The position numbers were made by a program, and so were the translations under genes. Below, in pieces: positions 9,901 through 18,320 of a stretch of 64,000 nt of DNA. Origin of the DNA: Butyricimonas virosa (GTDB lineage: Bacteria; Bacteroidota; Bacteroidia; Bacteroidales; Marinifilaceae). The stretch's first letter is position 1. Each line of letters begins with the position of its first letter. Under the pieces are notes generated by a model that was given only the letters and a program-made list of their open reading frames with translations, was not told the DNA's origin and did no database searches. The stretch is from contig NZ_CP102269.1 in NCBI RefSeq assembly GCF_025148635.1, positions 1,922,001 through 1,986,000 of the forward strand, given 5' to 3'.

Positions 9901-9986
9901 GGAGTTTGTTTGAGGCTCCCGCAAAGAGTAGTCCTTATACAAGTAAAGGGGTGATTACAATCTTTGTAGAAAAAACAAGTAACTAA
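6936..9986 (+). CDS. Large surface lipoprotein with N-terminal coiled coil and collagen-like repeats
   Basis: The 1016-residue protein has a lipoprotein signal ending PTFVGC (Cys28), so it is exported and probably lipid-anchored. Residues 30-60 (DYDDDIKDLQEQIDANKATL) form a short coiled coil typical of the family annotated 'PL29 family lyase N-terminal domain'. That label does not mean lyase activity here. Residues 88-116 are nine Gly-x-y triplets (GEQGEKGEQGIQ and on), a collagen-like stalk. The remaining 900 residues are beta-rich, beginning with several repeated short units such as 'DGEW..(L/V)G..' at about 190-290. I see no catalytic motif. Its probable role is an abundant surface or S-layer-like protein. 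The OmpA-like gene follows about 100 bases downstream, as it does for the truncated relative at 3413-4222. Confidence 0.8.
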   Translation: MNKKRNFAKMALLSALLCGLASPTFVGCKDYDDDIKDLQEQIDANKATLEQIQELVKAGAVVTKVESDNAGGIYLTLSDGTKHHITKGEQGEKGEQGIQGEQGIQGPEGPIGPKGDVPTFRIVEGKLIATWSDETTTDLGQVIPEIELPDFDFTIDKDGNLTLNGESLGQVVGTPVAVDFKIDENGDLYKKIGDGEWTLLGNVKGSDATMPSINFQMNGKELQVKVGDGEWKNVGTIGVNASDFDFEIVDGKWELNGEVIGDAVTYPDVNLTVVDDLLYLNEVKITPEIRVNQSIYVFDNNGVLTINVPKKDGTGYEGVEIPKMIDFTNLLNRIQSLVYVPEYSDGKATVYKFDELMSDISFEFLVTPNALSEQIVALANEEDSKAVSMIMQEVLSRATALPALENIKVTSAEKAGRFVVRATPKNFEDGKSYSTALLLQSENDNRTSSFINIATPKTLTKTDLSIVKRTQEVGKPVELSDEIIYTNNATVIDVLDVNTGIIEAAKYVRDFNSVFSQEISYEIVGVEIGTGAELPYGTKTEKEAAVAALKVAGFVLTEDGDVKLTQEAVGNRSFINNQCTIKVEAFIGETKLVSSNYKIKIVAPATKADYEVVNDRKDNKGTPVFVWKNGLEDASNNIILNPAILYNKIEGITSEAELLTALGSDVTEAKYYVLEDGEYVEKTANSALLMVNGTHGIFIHLPAGESWKSYDLKTTFKLKGAEVELKAKVDFSYPDGTINTDKNPSMWLSNGHMFISGKHDAVKATEFNLAGPLSVGFAYVPTGSDGIKYEFEIIPTVGTPAQNPTGVTLGADKNTLKFATYTYNQVVKVKGYMVFGVGGDKEIREPLTNFAEFIVEPQSPIATEITLVSSATAAKRTYTKVMASNGDKIELAKFLSLKNDRGNELIVDGAFSTVATEFATALTEATMYGLNTPVYKVKSVKVKGTDTERPLMIDNMVIDADGEFSTTNLGTGLAEDLEVEIEVSIDNNWSLFEAPAKSSPYTSKGVITIFVEKTSN

Positions 9987-10033
9987 AAAATAATGAATTT
10001 CGATATTCATTATTGATTGCAACCAGGAGAATG

Positions 10034-10061
10034 GGGGTGTCTGATTCCAGACACCCCTTTC
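10034..10061 (+). terminator. Hairpin upstream of OmpA-like copy 2
   Basis: A perfect 10-bp stem (10034-10043 with 10048-10057) and ATTC loop is followed by TTTCT. It is the duplicate of the hairpin at 4290, with one compensatory-type base difference. It may separate expression of the lipoprotein gene from the OmpA-like gene. Confidence 0.6.
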
Positions 10062-10087
10062 TAATCAATTATTTTAAATTTACAGGT

Positions 10088-11329
10088 ATGAGAAAAATAG
10101 TATTCTCTTTTTGTTTTCTGATGGTTACTTCCCTTTTGGTAGCACAGAATCAAAAAAAACAGGCGTATAATGACTTTTCCCGTTGGAGCCTGGGGTTGAA
10201 CGGGGGAATATCCATTTTCCGTGGAGACATGGTTTCCTTCTCTGCCGATAAAACTTACATCGGTGGACAAGGTGGTTTACAACTCGGTTATCAATTCACC
10301 CCGACATTCTGTTTGTCGTTGACAGCTGACATGGGACAGGGAAAAGGAAGTGCCAAAAAATGGGAGAAAGAGTTCAAGATTTACCCGAGCGGGGAGTCTT
10401 ATTACGGGACGACCCCAGAGGCTGGTTTCGCTCGCTATAATGACCTTTACACCAAGGTGAAATATTTCACGGTTGGGTTGCACGGTGATCTTAACGTGAA
10501 TAACTTCTTCGGGAAGAAAGAAATGCGTCGCTGGACTGTGTTGTTGAGCCCGGCGGTTTACCTTCAAAAGTTCTCGCCGAAGCTCTACAAGAAAGAGGAT
10601 GACAAGCGTTTTGACACCTCTTCCACGTTGGATAACGACGTGAACCTGGGACTGGGGGGAGATTTGGCCTTGCGTTACCGGGCCGGCAAGCATATCGATT
10701 TACAACTGAAATCCGGTGTGGCCTGGATAGCGAACAACAACTTTGACGGTGTGGCCACTTGCTGCACGAGCCAGTATAACTGGCAGGCGAATCTCTCTGT
10801 TGGGGTGGTGTGGAAGATCGGTAACAACAAGAAGAAAGAGAACCTGATGTACGCGGCTGCTCGTTCCGCTGCCCCGGTAATAGTTCCCGTGAAAGAGGAG
10901 ACTCGTCCGGTGGTGAAGGAGGAGCAAAAACCGGTTGTCAAGCAAGAGGAGAAGACAATAGAGAACGTGGTGAAGGTGGAGGCAGTGGAGAAAACATTCC
11001 CGGAATTACCGACAATCCATTTCAAGCGTAATTTGGCGGTCATTGACACGGCGCGTTATGCCGGAGAACTGTCTCGTATCGTGGAGACGTTAAAGGAGTT
11101 CCCGGGCGTGAAGGTTGACATTCGGGGTTACACGGATCACACGGGTACCGATCGGGTGAACCTGCCGTTATCCTTGAAACGGGCAGAGGCGTTGAAAACC
11201 TACTTGATAGGCAAAGGCATTTCAGCCGACCGGATGAGTACGTTTGGAGAGGGTAAGGATATGTCGGTGGATCAAAAGGATATTTACACGGAGAAGGCTC
11301 GTAAAGTTGAAGTGAAGAAACACGAGTAA
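10088..11329 (+). CDS. OmpA-family outer-membrane protein, copy 2 (intact)
   Basis: I start at the ATG at 10088, 25 codons inside a longer frame, because it opens a clear signal peptide (MRKIVFSFCFLMVTSLLVAQ) and matches the start of copy 1. The 413-residue protein has an eight-strand-type barrel region (about 30-230), a linker with KEETRPVVKEE-like repeats (about 255-300), and a C-terminal OmpA domain. In that domain GYTDHTG and LSLKRAEAL supply the Asp and Arg that bind diaminopimelate in peptidoglycan. It should tether the outer membrane to the wall. The A8 tract at 10152-10159 keeps the frame open, unlike the A9 of copy 1. Long blocks are almost identical to copy 1, while the stretch around 10290-10480 differs more, a pattern of patchy gene conversion. 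Confidence 0.92.
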   Translation: MRKIVFSFCFLMVTSLLVAQNQKKQAYNDFSRWSLGLNGGISIFRGDMVSFSADKTYIGGQGGLQLGYQFTPTFCLSLTADMGQGKGSAKKWEKEFKIYPSGESYYGTTPEAGFARYNDLYTKVKYFTVGLHGDLNVNNFFGKKEMRRWTVLLSPAVYLQKFSPKLYKKEDDKRFDTSSTLDNDVNLGLGGDLALRYRAGKHIDLQLKSGVAWIANNNFDGVATCCTSQYNWQANLSVGVVWKIGNNKKKENLMYAAARSAAPVIVPVKEETRPVVKEEQKPVVKQEEKTIENVVKVEAVEKTFPELPTIHFKRNLAVIDTARYAGELSRIVETLKEFPGVKVDIRGYTDHTGTDRVNLPLSLKRAEALKTYLIGKGISADRMSTFGEGKDMSVDQKDIYTEKARKVEVKKHE

Positions 11330-11363
11330 ATGGGATTGAGGACGACAAATCTGACAATATAGA

Positions 11364-11398
11364 AAAGGGATTATCCATTATTTTGGAATAATCCCTTT
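11364..11398. terminator. Bidirectional terminator between convergent genes
   Basis: AAAGGGATTAT (11364-11374) pairs with ATAATCCCTTT (11388-11398). It lies between the convergent stops of OmpA copy 2 and the DcaP-like gene. Confidence 0.7.
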
Positions 11399-11435
11399 CC
11401 CGATTAAAATATATTCGTACTTCTTGGTGCTGATT

Positions 11436-12674
11436 TTAGAACCGGTATTGTATCATCGTGTTGATACGGCTGGCGTTACCGTAATCTTTGTTGAAGTCAT
11501 TCCGGCGACCGAACACGTACTCTATGGCGCAAGAACCGTATTCACTGAAATCCCAGAACAGGTTGGCGGCGGCGTATTGTGCGTATTTGTATGATGTCGT
11601 GGGCATCCCGTAGCGATCAAGGACCCGGGCGTAGCTGTACATGATGTTTGATGTCAGTACCTTGCTCCAGTTGTGAGAGAATCCGATGTAGCCACCCCAT
11701 GCGCCAAAAGCTTTCAATTTCCCTTCTGCCGTGGCATTGGGAACGAGGTCAAGCCCCGTACCGGAAATGTCCTGTATGTAATTGGAGATTCCTTTCCCGT
11801 ATACTCCTTGGAAACAGAGGGATGTATTTTGGGCAAATTGCCAGATACCGCTCAACGAGGCTCCCCAACCGGTAACGATCCGGTCTTTATCCTCAATTTC
11901 ATCTTTATAATACATATTTCTCAACACGGCTCCCGCTTGCAGGTGACTCCCGTTTTTGAAACTGTACTTCACGTTGACCGGGATGTCCGGAATTCGTTGG
12001 TTGATGTACTTGGTAAATTCTCCTTCCGTGTAGGATGGCTCCACGTACTCCAATGCCAAGGATGCTTCCAGCTTGTCAGTAAAATCATACGTGTAACGAA
12101 TCTGCGGCTGGCGTAATGCCACCTCGCTGGAAGGACCTTCCTCGTCCACCGTGGCCGGGCCTGCGGCAATATCACAGAATGTACTCCATGTCTTACCGAT
12201 CGTGAAGCCTTTAAATTTGATAAAGGCTTGTCTTAGAATTGGGGTGCTCTGGTTACCCTCGAATTCCATTTCCATGTAGGTGACCAGTCTACCGACATCC
12301 GTGTCCCCGACTAATTTGAAGAATAGGCGGGACTGCCCGACAGAAATACCATATCTACCCCCGGATTGTTCTCCTTTAAGAACAATGGTGTTTGTGGTAA
12401 AATAATTGTCATTGGGAACTCCGTTAAAATCGTAAATCCCCTGTACTTGCACGAATCCCCCCACACCGAAAACGAAGTTTTTATTCTTGTTGAAAAACAC
12501 GAATCTTGGAGATGCTGGGTCATTGAATGATAGCGGGAAAGCCTCTTTCATCATTTTGTAGAAGTTGTCCGCATCATTTTTTTCCGAGACGGAAGTCACG
12601 TTGACTTGTGCTCGTACCCCCGTGTAGAATCCACAAGAAATGGCTATCAACAATAGCAATGTCAATTTTTTCAT
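11436..12674 (-). CDS. DcaP-like outer-membrane porin
   Basis: The 412-residue protein has a signal peptide (MKKLTLLLLIAISCGFYTGVRAQ). A beta-barrel pattern of alternating aromatic strands follows and ends in a C-terminal Phe (MIQYRF), the usual outer-membrane sorting signal. The segment FVFGVGGFVQVQGIYDFNG near residue 70 and the later QSRLFFKL..D and TWSTFCD pieces fit the DcaP-like trimeric porin family. Members allow diffusion of negatively charged or small organic molecules; the substrate here is unknown. It stands alone, converging with OmpA copy 2 and separated from glyS by a strong hairpin. Confidence 0.8.
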   Translation of the reverse strand: MKKLTLLLLIAISCGFYTGVRAQVNVTSVSEKNDADNFYKMMKEAFPLSFNDPASPRFVFFNKNKNFVFGVGGFVQVQGIYDFNGVPNDNYFTTNTIVLKGEQSGGRYGISVGQSRLFFKLVGDTDVGRLVTYMEMEFEGNQSTPILRQAFIKFKGFTIGKTWSTFCDIAAGPATVDEEGPSSEVALRQPQIRYTYDFTDKLEASLALEYVEPSYTEGEFTKYINQRIPDIPVNVKYSFKNGSHLQAGAVLRNMYYKDEIEDKDRIVTGWGASLSGIWQFAQNTSLCFQGVYGKGISNYIQDISGTGLDLVPNATAEGKLKAFGAWGGYIGFSHNWSKVLTSNIMYSYARVLDRYGMPTTSYKYAQYAAANLFWDFSEYGSCAIEYVFGRRNDFNKDYGNASRINTMIQYRF

Positions 12675-12772
12675 AGCGTTACAAATTAATTGGTTAATTT
12701 AGTAACACTATATACGGGGAAGGAAAAGTAAAAGTTAAGGAGATAGTGGATTTTATGATTTTTAGATGAAGT

Positions 12773-12823
12773 GATTCCCGATTCTGTGATTTAAAAGGAT
12801 CATAAATCGCAGAATCGGAAATC
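12773..12823 (-). terminator. Terminator hairpin after glyS
   Basis: A 21-base arm at 12773-12793 pairs with 12803-12823 with two imperfect positions and a 9-base loop. It lies 10 bases beyond the stop of glyS. Confidence 0.7.
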
Positions 12824-12832
12824 GCTCCAGCA

Positions 12833-14389
12833 TTATATTTTGACTTCTTTTAGAATTTCCCGAAGATCTGTCTTTTTTCTCAGGATATCATGTAATTGGT
12901 CTATGGCCACGCGTTCTTGTTCCATGGTGTCCCTGTAACGGATGGTGACTGCGTTATCTTCCAGAGTTTGGTGGTCAATAGTAATACAGAATGGGGTACC
13001 GATGGCATCTTGGCGGCGATAGCGTTTACCGATAGAGTCTTTCTCATCGTACTGGCATCTGAAGTCTAGTCTCAACAATTTCATGATCTCCTCTGCTTTC
13101 TCGGGTAGCCCGTCTTTCTTCACAAGTGGCATCACGGCTAACTTGATCGGAGCCAAGGCTGGGGGTAATTTTAATACAACCCGTGAATCTTTCGATCCGT
13201 CTTCTTTTTCGATTTCTTCTTCCGTGTAGGCAGCAGAAAGAATTTGTAGGAACATCCGATCCACACCGATTGATGTTTCGATCACGTAAGGTACGTATGA
13301 TTCGTTTAACTCGGGATCGAAGTATTGTATTTTCTTCCCGGAGAACTCTTGGTGACGTTTCAGGTCAAAGTCCGTGCGGGAATGGATTCCTTCCACCTCT
13401 TTAAAGCCGAATGGGAAACGGAATTCTATGTCTGTGGCTGCATTTGCGTAATGCGCCAGTTTCTCATGATCGTGGAATCGGTATTTCTCCGGTCCGAATC
13501 CCAGCGCTTGATGCCAGCTCATACGAGTCTCTTTCCATTTCTTGAACCAGTCGAGTTCACTACCGGGGCGTACGAAAAATTGCATTTCCATTTGCTCGAA
13601 TTCACGCATACGGAAGATGAATTGACGTGCCACGATCTCGTTACGGAAAGCTTTACCGATCTGGGCGATCCCGAAAGGAATTTTCATACGTCCGGACTTT
13701 TGGACGTTTAGGAAGTTCACGAAAATACCTTGTGCCGTTTCGGGACGCAGGTATATCTTACTGGCACCTTCGGCCGTGGACCCCATTTCCGTGGAGAACA
13801 TCAAGTTAAATTGGCGTACTTCCGTCCAGTTGCTGGTTCCGGAAATCGGGCAAACAATCTTGTTGTCAACGATAATCTGGCGAAGTTCAACCAAGTCGTT
13901 ATCATTCAAAGCCTTTGCCATTCTGGCAGTAAGTTCTTCCTTTTTCCGAATATTTTCCAGTACTTGCGGGTTTGTCTGGCGATATAATGCTTCATCAAAC
14001 TTTTCCCCGAATCTCTTTTTTGCCTTGGCAACATCTTTTTCGATTTTGTCGTCATATTTGGCAATATGATCCTCGATCAGTACGTCTGCCCGGTATCTCT
14101 TTTTTGAATCTTTATTATCAATCAACGGGTCGTTGAAAGCATCCACGTGTCCGGAGGCTTTCCAGATAGTTGGGTGCATGAAAATGGCGGAATCCAATCC
14201 TACCACATTCTCGTGTAGCAGCACCATAGAGTCCCACCAGTATTTTTTGATATTATTTTTCAGTTCAACCCCGTATTGTCCGTAATCGTACACTGCTGCC
14301 AGCCCGTCATATATCTCTGATGACTGGAACACGTACCCGTATTCTTTACAGTGTGCTACCAGCTTTTTAAAAATATCTTCTTGTGCCAT
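12833..14389 (-). CDS. glyS: Glycyl-tRNA synthetase, alpha2 type
   Basis: The 518-residue protein is the single-chain, eukaryote/archaea-like class II glycyl-tRNA synthetase found in Bacteroidota, not the bacterial alpha2beta2 form. Class II motifs are visible: PETAQGIFVNF and FGIAQIGKAFRNEI (motif 2 region), EFEQMEMQFF, and SIGVDRMFLQIL (motif 3). A C-terminal anticodon-binding domain starts near residue 410 (LAPIKLAVMPL). It charges tRNA-Gly with glycine using ATP in the cytoplasm. It is followed by its own terminator and preceded by a low-complexity repeat that separates it from the Na/Pi transporter gene. Confidence 0.97.
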   Translation of the reverse strand: MAQEDIFKKLVAHCKEYGYVFQSSEIYDGLAAVYDYGQYGVELKNNIKKYWWDSMVLLHENVVGLDSAIFMHPTIWKASGHVDAFNDPLIDNKDSKKRYRADVLIEDHIAKYDDKIEKDVAKAKKRFGEKFDEALYRQTNPQVLENIRKKEELTARMAKALNDNDLVELRQIIVDNKIVCPISGTSNWTEVRQFNLMFSTEMGSTAEGASKIYLRPETAQGIFVNFLNVQKSGRMKIPFGIAQIGKAFRNEIVARQFIFRMREFEQMEMQFFVRPGSELDWFKKWKETRMSWHQALGFGPEKYRFHDHEKLAHYANAATDIEFRFPFGFKEVEGIHSRTDFDLKRHQEFSGKKIQYFDPELNESYVPYVIETSIGVDRMFLQILSAAYTEEEIEKEDGSKDSRVVLKLPPALAPIKLAVMPLVKKDGLPEKAEEIMKLLRLDFRCQYDEKDSIGKRYRRQDAIGTPFCITIDHQTLEDNAVTIRYRDTMEQERVAIDQLHDILRKKTDLREILKEVKI

Positions 14390-14400
14390 GTTATATGTAT

Positions 14401-14444
14401 AAGTTAAAAACTAAAAGCTAAAGACTAAAAGTTGAAAGCTGAAT
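14401..14444. repeat. Degenerate tandem repeat between nptA-like gene and glyS
   Basis: A run of loosely repeated 9-11-base units of the type AAAAACTAAAAGCTAAAGAC fills the short gap, followed by a TTTTCAATTTTCAAT motif that recurs between groL and groS. The function is unknown and it may simply be slippage-prone spacer. Confidence 0.5.
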
Positions 14445-14468
14445 GTTTCATTTTCAATTTTCAATTCA

Positions 14469-16163
14469 TTAATTGTCTGTCCCGATTTCCTTGATTGCCT
14501 CGGTCACGTTAATCGCATAATCCCCGATCTTCTCGCATTCGAAGAAAATGTCACTGTATATAATACCCGTGGCATAATCATATTTCTTTTCCTCGATTGC
14601 AGTCAAGTGTTCCTGTTGCAGGATCGTCCGGTAATCATTGATTGTTTGCTCTACTTCGTAAGCTTTCTTTGCCTTCACTTCCTTGTATTCAATCGTGAGG
14701 TTTGCACACATAACTACGAGAGCCTCGTCCACGATAGCCATCATGTGTTGTAACTTCTCGTCGATAAATTCGGGGAATTCCACGTTTTGTTCATTCCGAC
14801 GTCCAACAGCTTTGGCAACGTTCAATGACGAGTCTGCGATACTTTCGATTTCCGATACGATCTTGAACATAGCTCTGACCCGTTGCGAGTTTTCCGTGGA
14901 TAATTTGGATTCCGATACTTTCGTCAGGTAGTCTGCAATTTCTACTTCCACCACGTCACTCTCGTCTTCCAGTTTGTCGATTTTATTGAATTTCTTTTCG
15001 AATTCTTTCGTGGGAGTATGCAGACATTCCACTACTTGGCGATACATATCTAACGTATTCTTCGCATAGTGAGAAATCTCTTGTTTTGCTTGGAACAAGG
15101 ATGCGTCCGGGGTAGATAATAACCCGATTTTAATATGTTTCAACGTGAAGGCATCGTCTGCCGATTCTTTAGATTTGATAATATGGGTAACGAGGTTTGC
15201 AATGATCTTGGTAAACCAGATCAAAATAAGCACATTGGCCACGTTAAAGCAAGTGTGGAACAGCGATAGCGCTACCGGAACCGAACCTACGCTTGTAAAC
15301 GGATCTCCAATTCCCAAGTAAATACTCAATTGTGCCACCCAGCCTAAAAAGAACGGGAATATGGCTAAAACCCATGCAACCCCGAAGAGGTTGAATAGGA
15401 AATGAGCGAAAGCGGCTCTTTTGGCAGTAGTGTTGGCAACCATGGCGGCGAGGTTCGCCGTGATCGTGGTTCCGATGTTTTCTCCCAAGACCATGGAAGC
15501 TGCGATGTCGAACCCGATCCAGCCGTTAGCACACATGACCAGCGTCAGGGCCATCGTGGCAGATGATGATTGTATCAGTATGGTCAGCGCTGTCCCGATA
15601 AGCATGAATAGGATGTAGGAACCGTAGCCTAAATCCGTGTAATTATGTAGAAAATTCAGAATTTCAGGATTTTCTTGAATGTTCGGCATGTTTTCCTGCA
15701 GGAAATTCAGACCGATAAATAAAAGTCCGAATCCGATAATCAATTCCCCCCAGCTCTTGCGCATCCGTTTTGCCGAGAAAAGCAAGGGGAGACTTAATCC
15801 GATCAAGGGGAGGGAAAGACTTACCATGCTGATCTTGAATCCCAGGATGGAGATGAGCCATGCCGTGAACGTGGTTCCCACGTTGGCTCCCATGATGACC
15901 CCGATAGAACCGATAAGGTCAAGTAAGCCGGCATTAACAAAACTGACAACCATCACTGTGGTGGCTGAAGAACTTTGGATGATGGTGGTGATTAACAAAC
16001 CTGTAATCACACCTTTCACGCGATTGGATGTCATTGCGGCGAGGATGGTCCTCATTTTATTACCCGCCACCTTTTGCAGGGCTTCACTCATCATCTTCAT
16101 ACCGAAGAGGAACACACCCAATGATCCGATCAACTGCAAGAAATCGAGAATCGTGTAATTCAT
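14469..16163 (-). CDS. Na+/phosphate cotransporter family protein with PhoU-like C-terminus
   Basis: The 564-residue protein has an N-terminal membrane part (about residues 1-320) with two inverted repeats, each carrying the QSSSAT signature (IIQSSSATTVMVV and LIQSSSATMALTL). It has a C-terminal cytoplasmic PhoU-like helical domain (about 350-560, for example HYAKNTLDMYRQVVECL). This is the NptA/YjbB arrangement. The family couples phosphate movement to sodium; direction here (uptake or export) cannot be told from sequence. It is flanked by terminators on the groL side and by the glyS spacer on the other, so it is probably monocistronic. Confidence 0.9.
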   Translation of the reverse strand: MNYTILDFLQLIGSLGVFLFGMKMMSEALQKVAGNKMRTILAAMTSNRVKGVITGLLITTIIQSSSATTVMVVSFVNAGLLDLIGSIGVIMGANVGTTFTAWLISILGFKISMVSLSLPLIGLSLPLLFSAKRMRKSWGELIIGFGLLFIGLNFLQENMPNIQENPEILNFLHNYTDLGYGSYILFMLIGTALTILIQSSSATMALTLVMCANGWIGFDIAASMVLGENIGTTITANLAAMVANTTAKRAAFAHFLFNLFGVAWVLAIFPFFLGWVAQLSIYLGIGDPFTSVGSVPVALSLFHTCFNVANVLILIWFTKIIANLVTHIIKSKESADDAFTLKHIKIGLLSTPDASLFQAKQEISHYAKNTLDMYRQVVECLHTPTKEFEKKFNKIDKLEDESDVVEVEIADYLTKVSESKLSTENSQRVRAMFKIVSEIESIADSSLNVAKAVGRRNEQNVEFPEFIDEKLQHMMAIVDEALVVMCANLTIEYKEVKAKKAYEVEQTINDYRTILQQEHLTAIEEKKYDYATGIIYSDIFFECEKIGDYAINVTEAIKEIGTDN

Positions 16164-16220
16164 AAAATCGTGTTATTGTAATAAATTGAATTTGCGGTCG
16201 TAAAGGTATATAAAGTAAAT

Positions 16221-16251
16221 AAAAAAAAGCCCCGAAAAGGGGCTTTTTTTT
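16221..16251. terminator. Strong bidirectional terminator after groL
   Basis: A run of A, then GCCCC-GAAAA-GGGGC, then a run of T. It stands 19 bases beyond the groL stop and would also insulate the next gene downstream. Confidence 0.88.
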
Positions 16252-16269
16252 ATCTAAATTCCTCGATGA

Positions 16270-17904
16270 TTACATCATTCCCGGCATTCCTCCTCCCATC
16301 GGCGGCATGGCAGGAGCAGGATTTTCTTGTTTTTCCTCTACTAACACGCATTCGGTGGTCAAGAACATTCCGGCGATAGAAGCGGCGTTCTCCAAGGCAA
16401 CTCTTGTTACTTTCTTCGGATCTATAACTCCGGTCTTCATCAAGTTTTCGTAAACACCTGTACGAGCGTTATAACCGAAATCTTTCTTACCTTCTTTTAC
16501 TTTGTTTACAACCACAGCTCCTTCTACTCCGGCGTTAGCGGCAATCTGACGAAGCGGTTCTTCGATAGCACGTTTAATGATTTCGATACCGGTGGTTTCG
16601 TCCTCATTTTCGCCTTTCAATTTTTCAAGGCTTTCGATAGCACGGATGTAGGCTACACCACCTCCGGGAACGATTCCTTCTTCGATGGCTGCACGGGTTG
16701 CGCTTAAAGCATCGTCGATGCGGTCTTTCTTCTCTTTCATTTCAATTTCAGAAGCGGCACCCACGTAAAGTACGGCAACTCCTCCGGCTAATTTAGCCAG
16801 TCTTTCCTGTAATTTTTCTTTGTCGTAATCAGAAGTAGAGTGCTCGATCAATTTCTTGATTTGATTTACGCGTTCTGCAATAGCTTCTTTTGAACCGCAG
16901 CCGTTAACGATCGTGGTGTTCTCTTTGTCGATAGTTACCTTGTCTGCACATCCTAACATATCGATCGTGGCAGTCTCCAGTTTCAAACCTTTTTCTTCAG
17001 AGATAACAACACCACCTGTCAATATGGCAATGTCTTCCAACATTTCTTTTCTACGGTCTCCGAATCCGGGAGCTTTTACAGCGGCAATCTTCAAAGAACC
17101 TCTCAAACGGTTTACAACCAAGGTAGCTAAAGCTTCGCTTTCAACATCTTCCGCAATGATTACCAAAGCACGTCCGGCTTGAGCAACCGGTTCCAGCAAC
17201 GGAAGAAGTTCTTTCATCGTGGAAACTTTCTTGTCATAAAGCAGGATGTAAGGTTTCTCGAATTCTGCGTTCATTTTCTCCGTGTCAGTTACGAAATAGG
17301 GAGAAATATAACCGCGGTCAAATTGCATACCTTCAACCACTTTCACTTCTGTTTCGGTACCTTTAGCCTCTTCTACCGTGATAACACCTTCCTTGGTAAC
17401 TTTTTCCATGGCTTCGGCAATTAATGAACCGATGTTGTCATCACCGTTGGCAGAGATACGGGCAACTTGACGAATTTTATCGTAATTTTCCCCAACTGCT
17501 TCTTTTTGAGCTTCCAAGCTTTTTACAACTTCAGCAACAGCTTTGTCGATACCTCTTTTCAGATCCATCGGGTTTGCACCGGCAGTTACGTTTTTCAATC
17601 CCACGCTAATAATGGATTGAGCTAAAATGGTTGCGGTTGTGGTTCCGTCTCCTGCGTCATCACCGGTCTTGGATGCCACTTCTTTTACCATTTGTGCCCC
17701 GATGTTTGCATACGGGTCAGAGAGTTCGATCTCTTTTGCCACGGAAACACCATCTTTAGTAATGTGCGGGGCACCGAATTTTTTCTCGATTACCACGTTA
17801 CGTCCTTTGGGGCCAAGCGTTACTTTCACTGCATTAGCCAATTCGTCAACACCCTTTTTCAATAAATCGCGGGCTTCAACATTAAATTTTATCTCTTTTG
17901 CCAT
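16270..17904 (-). CDS. groL: Chaperonin GroEL (Hsp60)
   Basis: The 544-residue protein has the canonical length and sequence. The ATP-binding segment includes TLGPKGRNVV and GDGTTTATILAQ, the apical domain follows, and the C-terminal tail is Gly-Met-rich (MPPMGGGMPGMM). It forms the double-ring folding chamber that works with GroES in the cytoplasm. It lies directly after groS with a 76-bp gap that contains an 11-bp inverted repeat, and is followed by a strong terminator. Both genes are probably read from the sigma-54-like promoter in front of groS. Confidence 0.99.
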   Translation of the reverse strand: MAKEIKFNVEARDLLKKGVDELANAVKVTLGPKGRNVVIEKKFGAPHITKDGVSVAKEIELSDPYANIGAQMVKEVASKTGDDAGDGTTTATILAQSIISVGLKNVTAGANPMDLKRGIDKAVAEVVKSLEAQKEAVGENYDKIRQVARISANGDDNIGSLIAEAMEKVTKEGVITVEEAKGTETEVKVVEGMQFDRGYISPYFVTDTEKMNAEFEKPYILLYDKKVSTMKELLPLLEPVAQAGRALVIIAEDVESEALATLVVNRLRGSLKIAAVKAPGFGDRRKEMLEDIAILTGGVVISEEKGLKLETATIDMLGCADKVTIDKENTTIVNGCGSKEAIAERVNQIKKLIEHSTSDYDKEKLQERLAKLAGGVAVLYVGAASEIEMKEKKDRIDDALSATRAAIEEGIVPGGGVAYIRAIESLEKLKGENEDETTGIEIIKRAIEEPLRQIAANAGVEGAVVVNKVKEGKKDFGYNARTGVYENLMKTGVIDPKKVTRVALENAASIAGMFLTTECVLVEEKQENPAPAMPPMGGGMPGMM

Positions 17905-17936
17905 AACCGTTTCTAATTTTAGATTTTAAATTTTAG

Positions 17937-17978
17937 ATTGAAAATTGGATAACTTGAAATTCATTTTCAATTTTCAAT
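17937..17978. repeat. Inverted repeat in the groS-groL gap
   Basis: ATTGAAAATTG at 17937-17947 is the reverse complement of CAATTTTCAAT at 17968-17978, leaving a 20-base loop. In the mRNA it could be a processing or attenuation hairpin that sets the GroES:GroEL ratio. A variant of the same motif occurs near 14450. Confidence 0.55.
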
Positions 17979-17980
17979 GA

Positions 17981-18250
17981 TTAAAGAACCACCAGAATGT
18001 CTGATTGATTCATTACCAGATACTTTTTGTCGTCGATATTGACTTCTGTTCCTGAATATTTACCGAATAGAACGGCATCTCCCACTTTGATTTCCATCGG
18101 CTCGTCGTGTTTGCCTTTTCCGGTTGCTACTACGATTCCTTTTTGTGGTTTTTCTTTTGCGGAATCAGGGATGATGATACCTGATGCGGTTTTAGTTTCT
18201 GCCTCTACCGGCTCTACAATGATTTTGTTAAGAACTGTCTTAAGTGCCAT
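17981..18250 (-). CDS. groS: Co-chaperonin GroES (Hsp10)
   Basis: The 89-residue protein is a normal GroES. The mobile loop lies near residues 17-32 (EAETKTASGIIIPDSA), and the barrel ends KYLVMNQSDILVVL. It caps the GroEL ring as a heptamer. It is the first gene of the groS-groL pair. The upstream gap carries the terminator of secG and a sigma-54-type promoter about 70-90 bases before the ATG. Confidence 0.98.
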   Translation of the reverse strand: MALKTVLNKIIVEPVEAETKTASGIIIPDSAKEKPQKGIVVATGKGKHDEPMEIKVGDAVLFGKYSGTEVNIDDKKYLVMNQSDILVVL

Positions 18251-18320
18251 AATTCTTAATATTTAAAAGTTTATTATTAATTAATTCTTTCTTTTTAATT
18301 GAAAATTACGTTTGGAGAAG

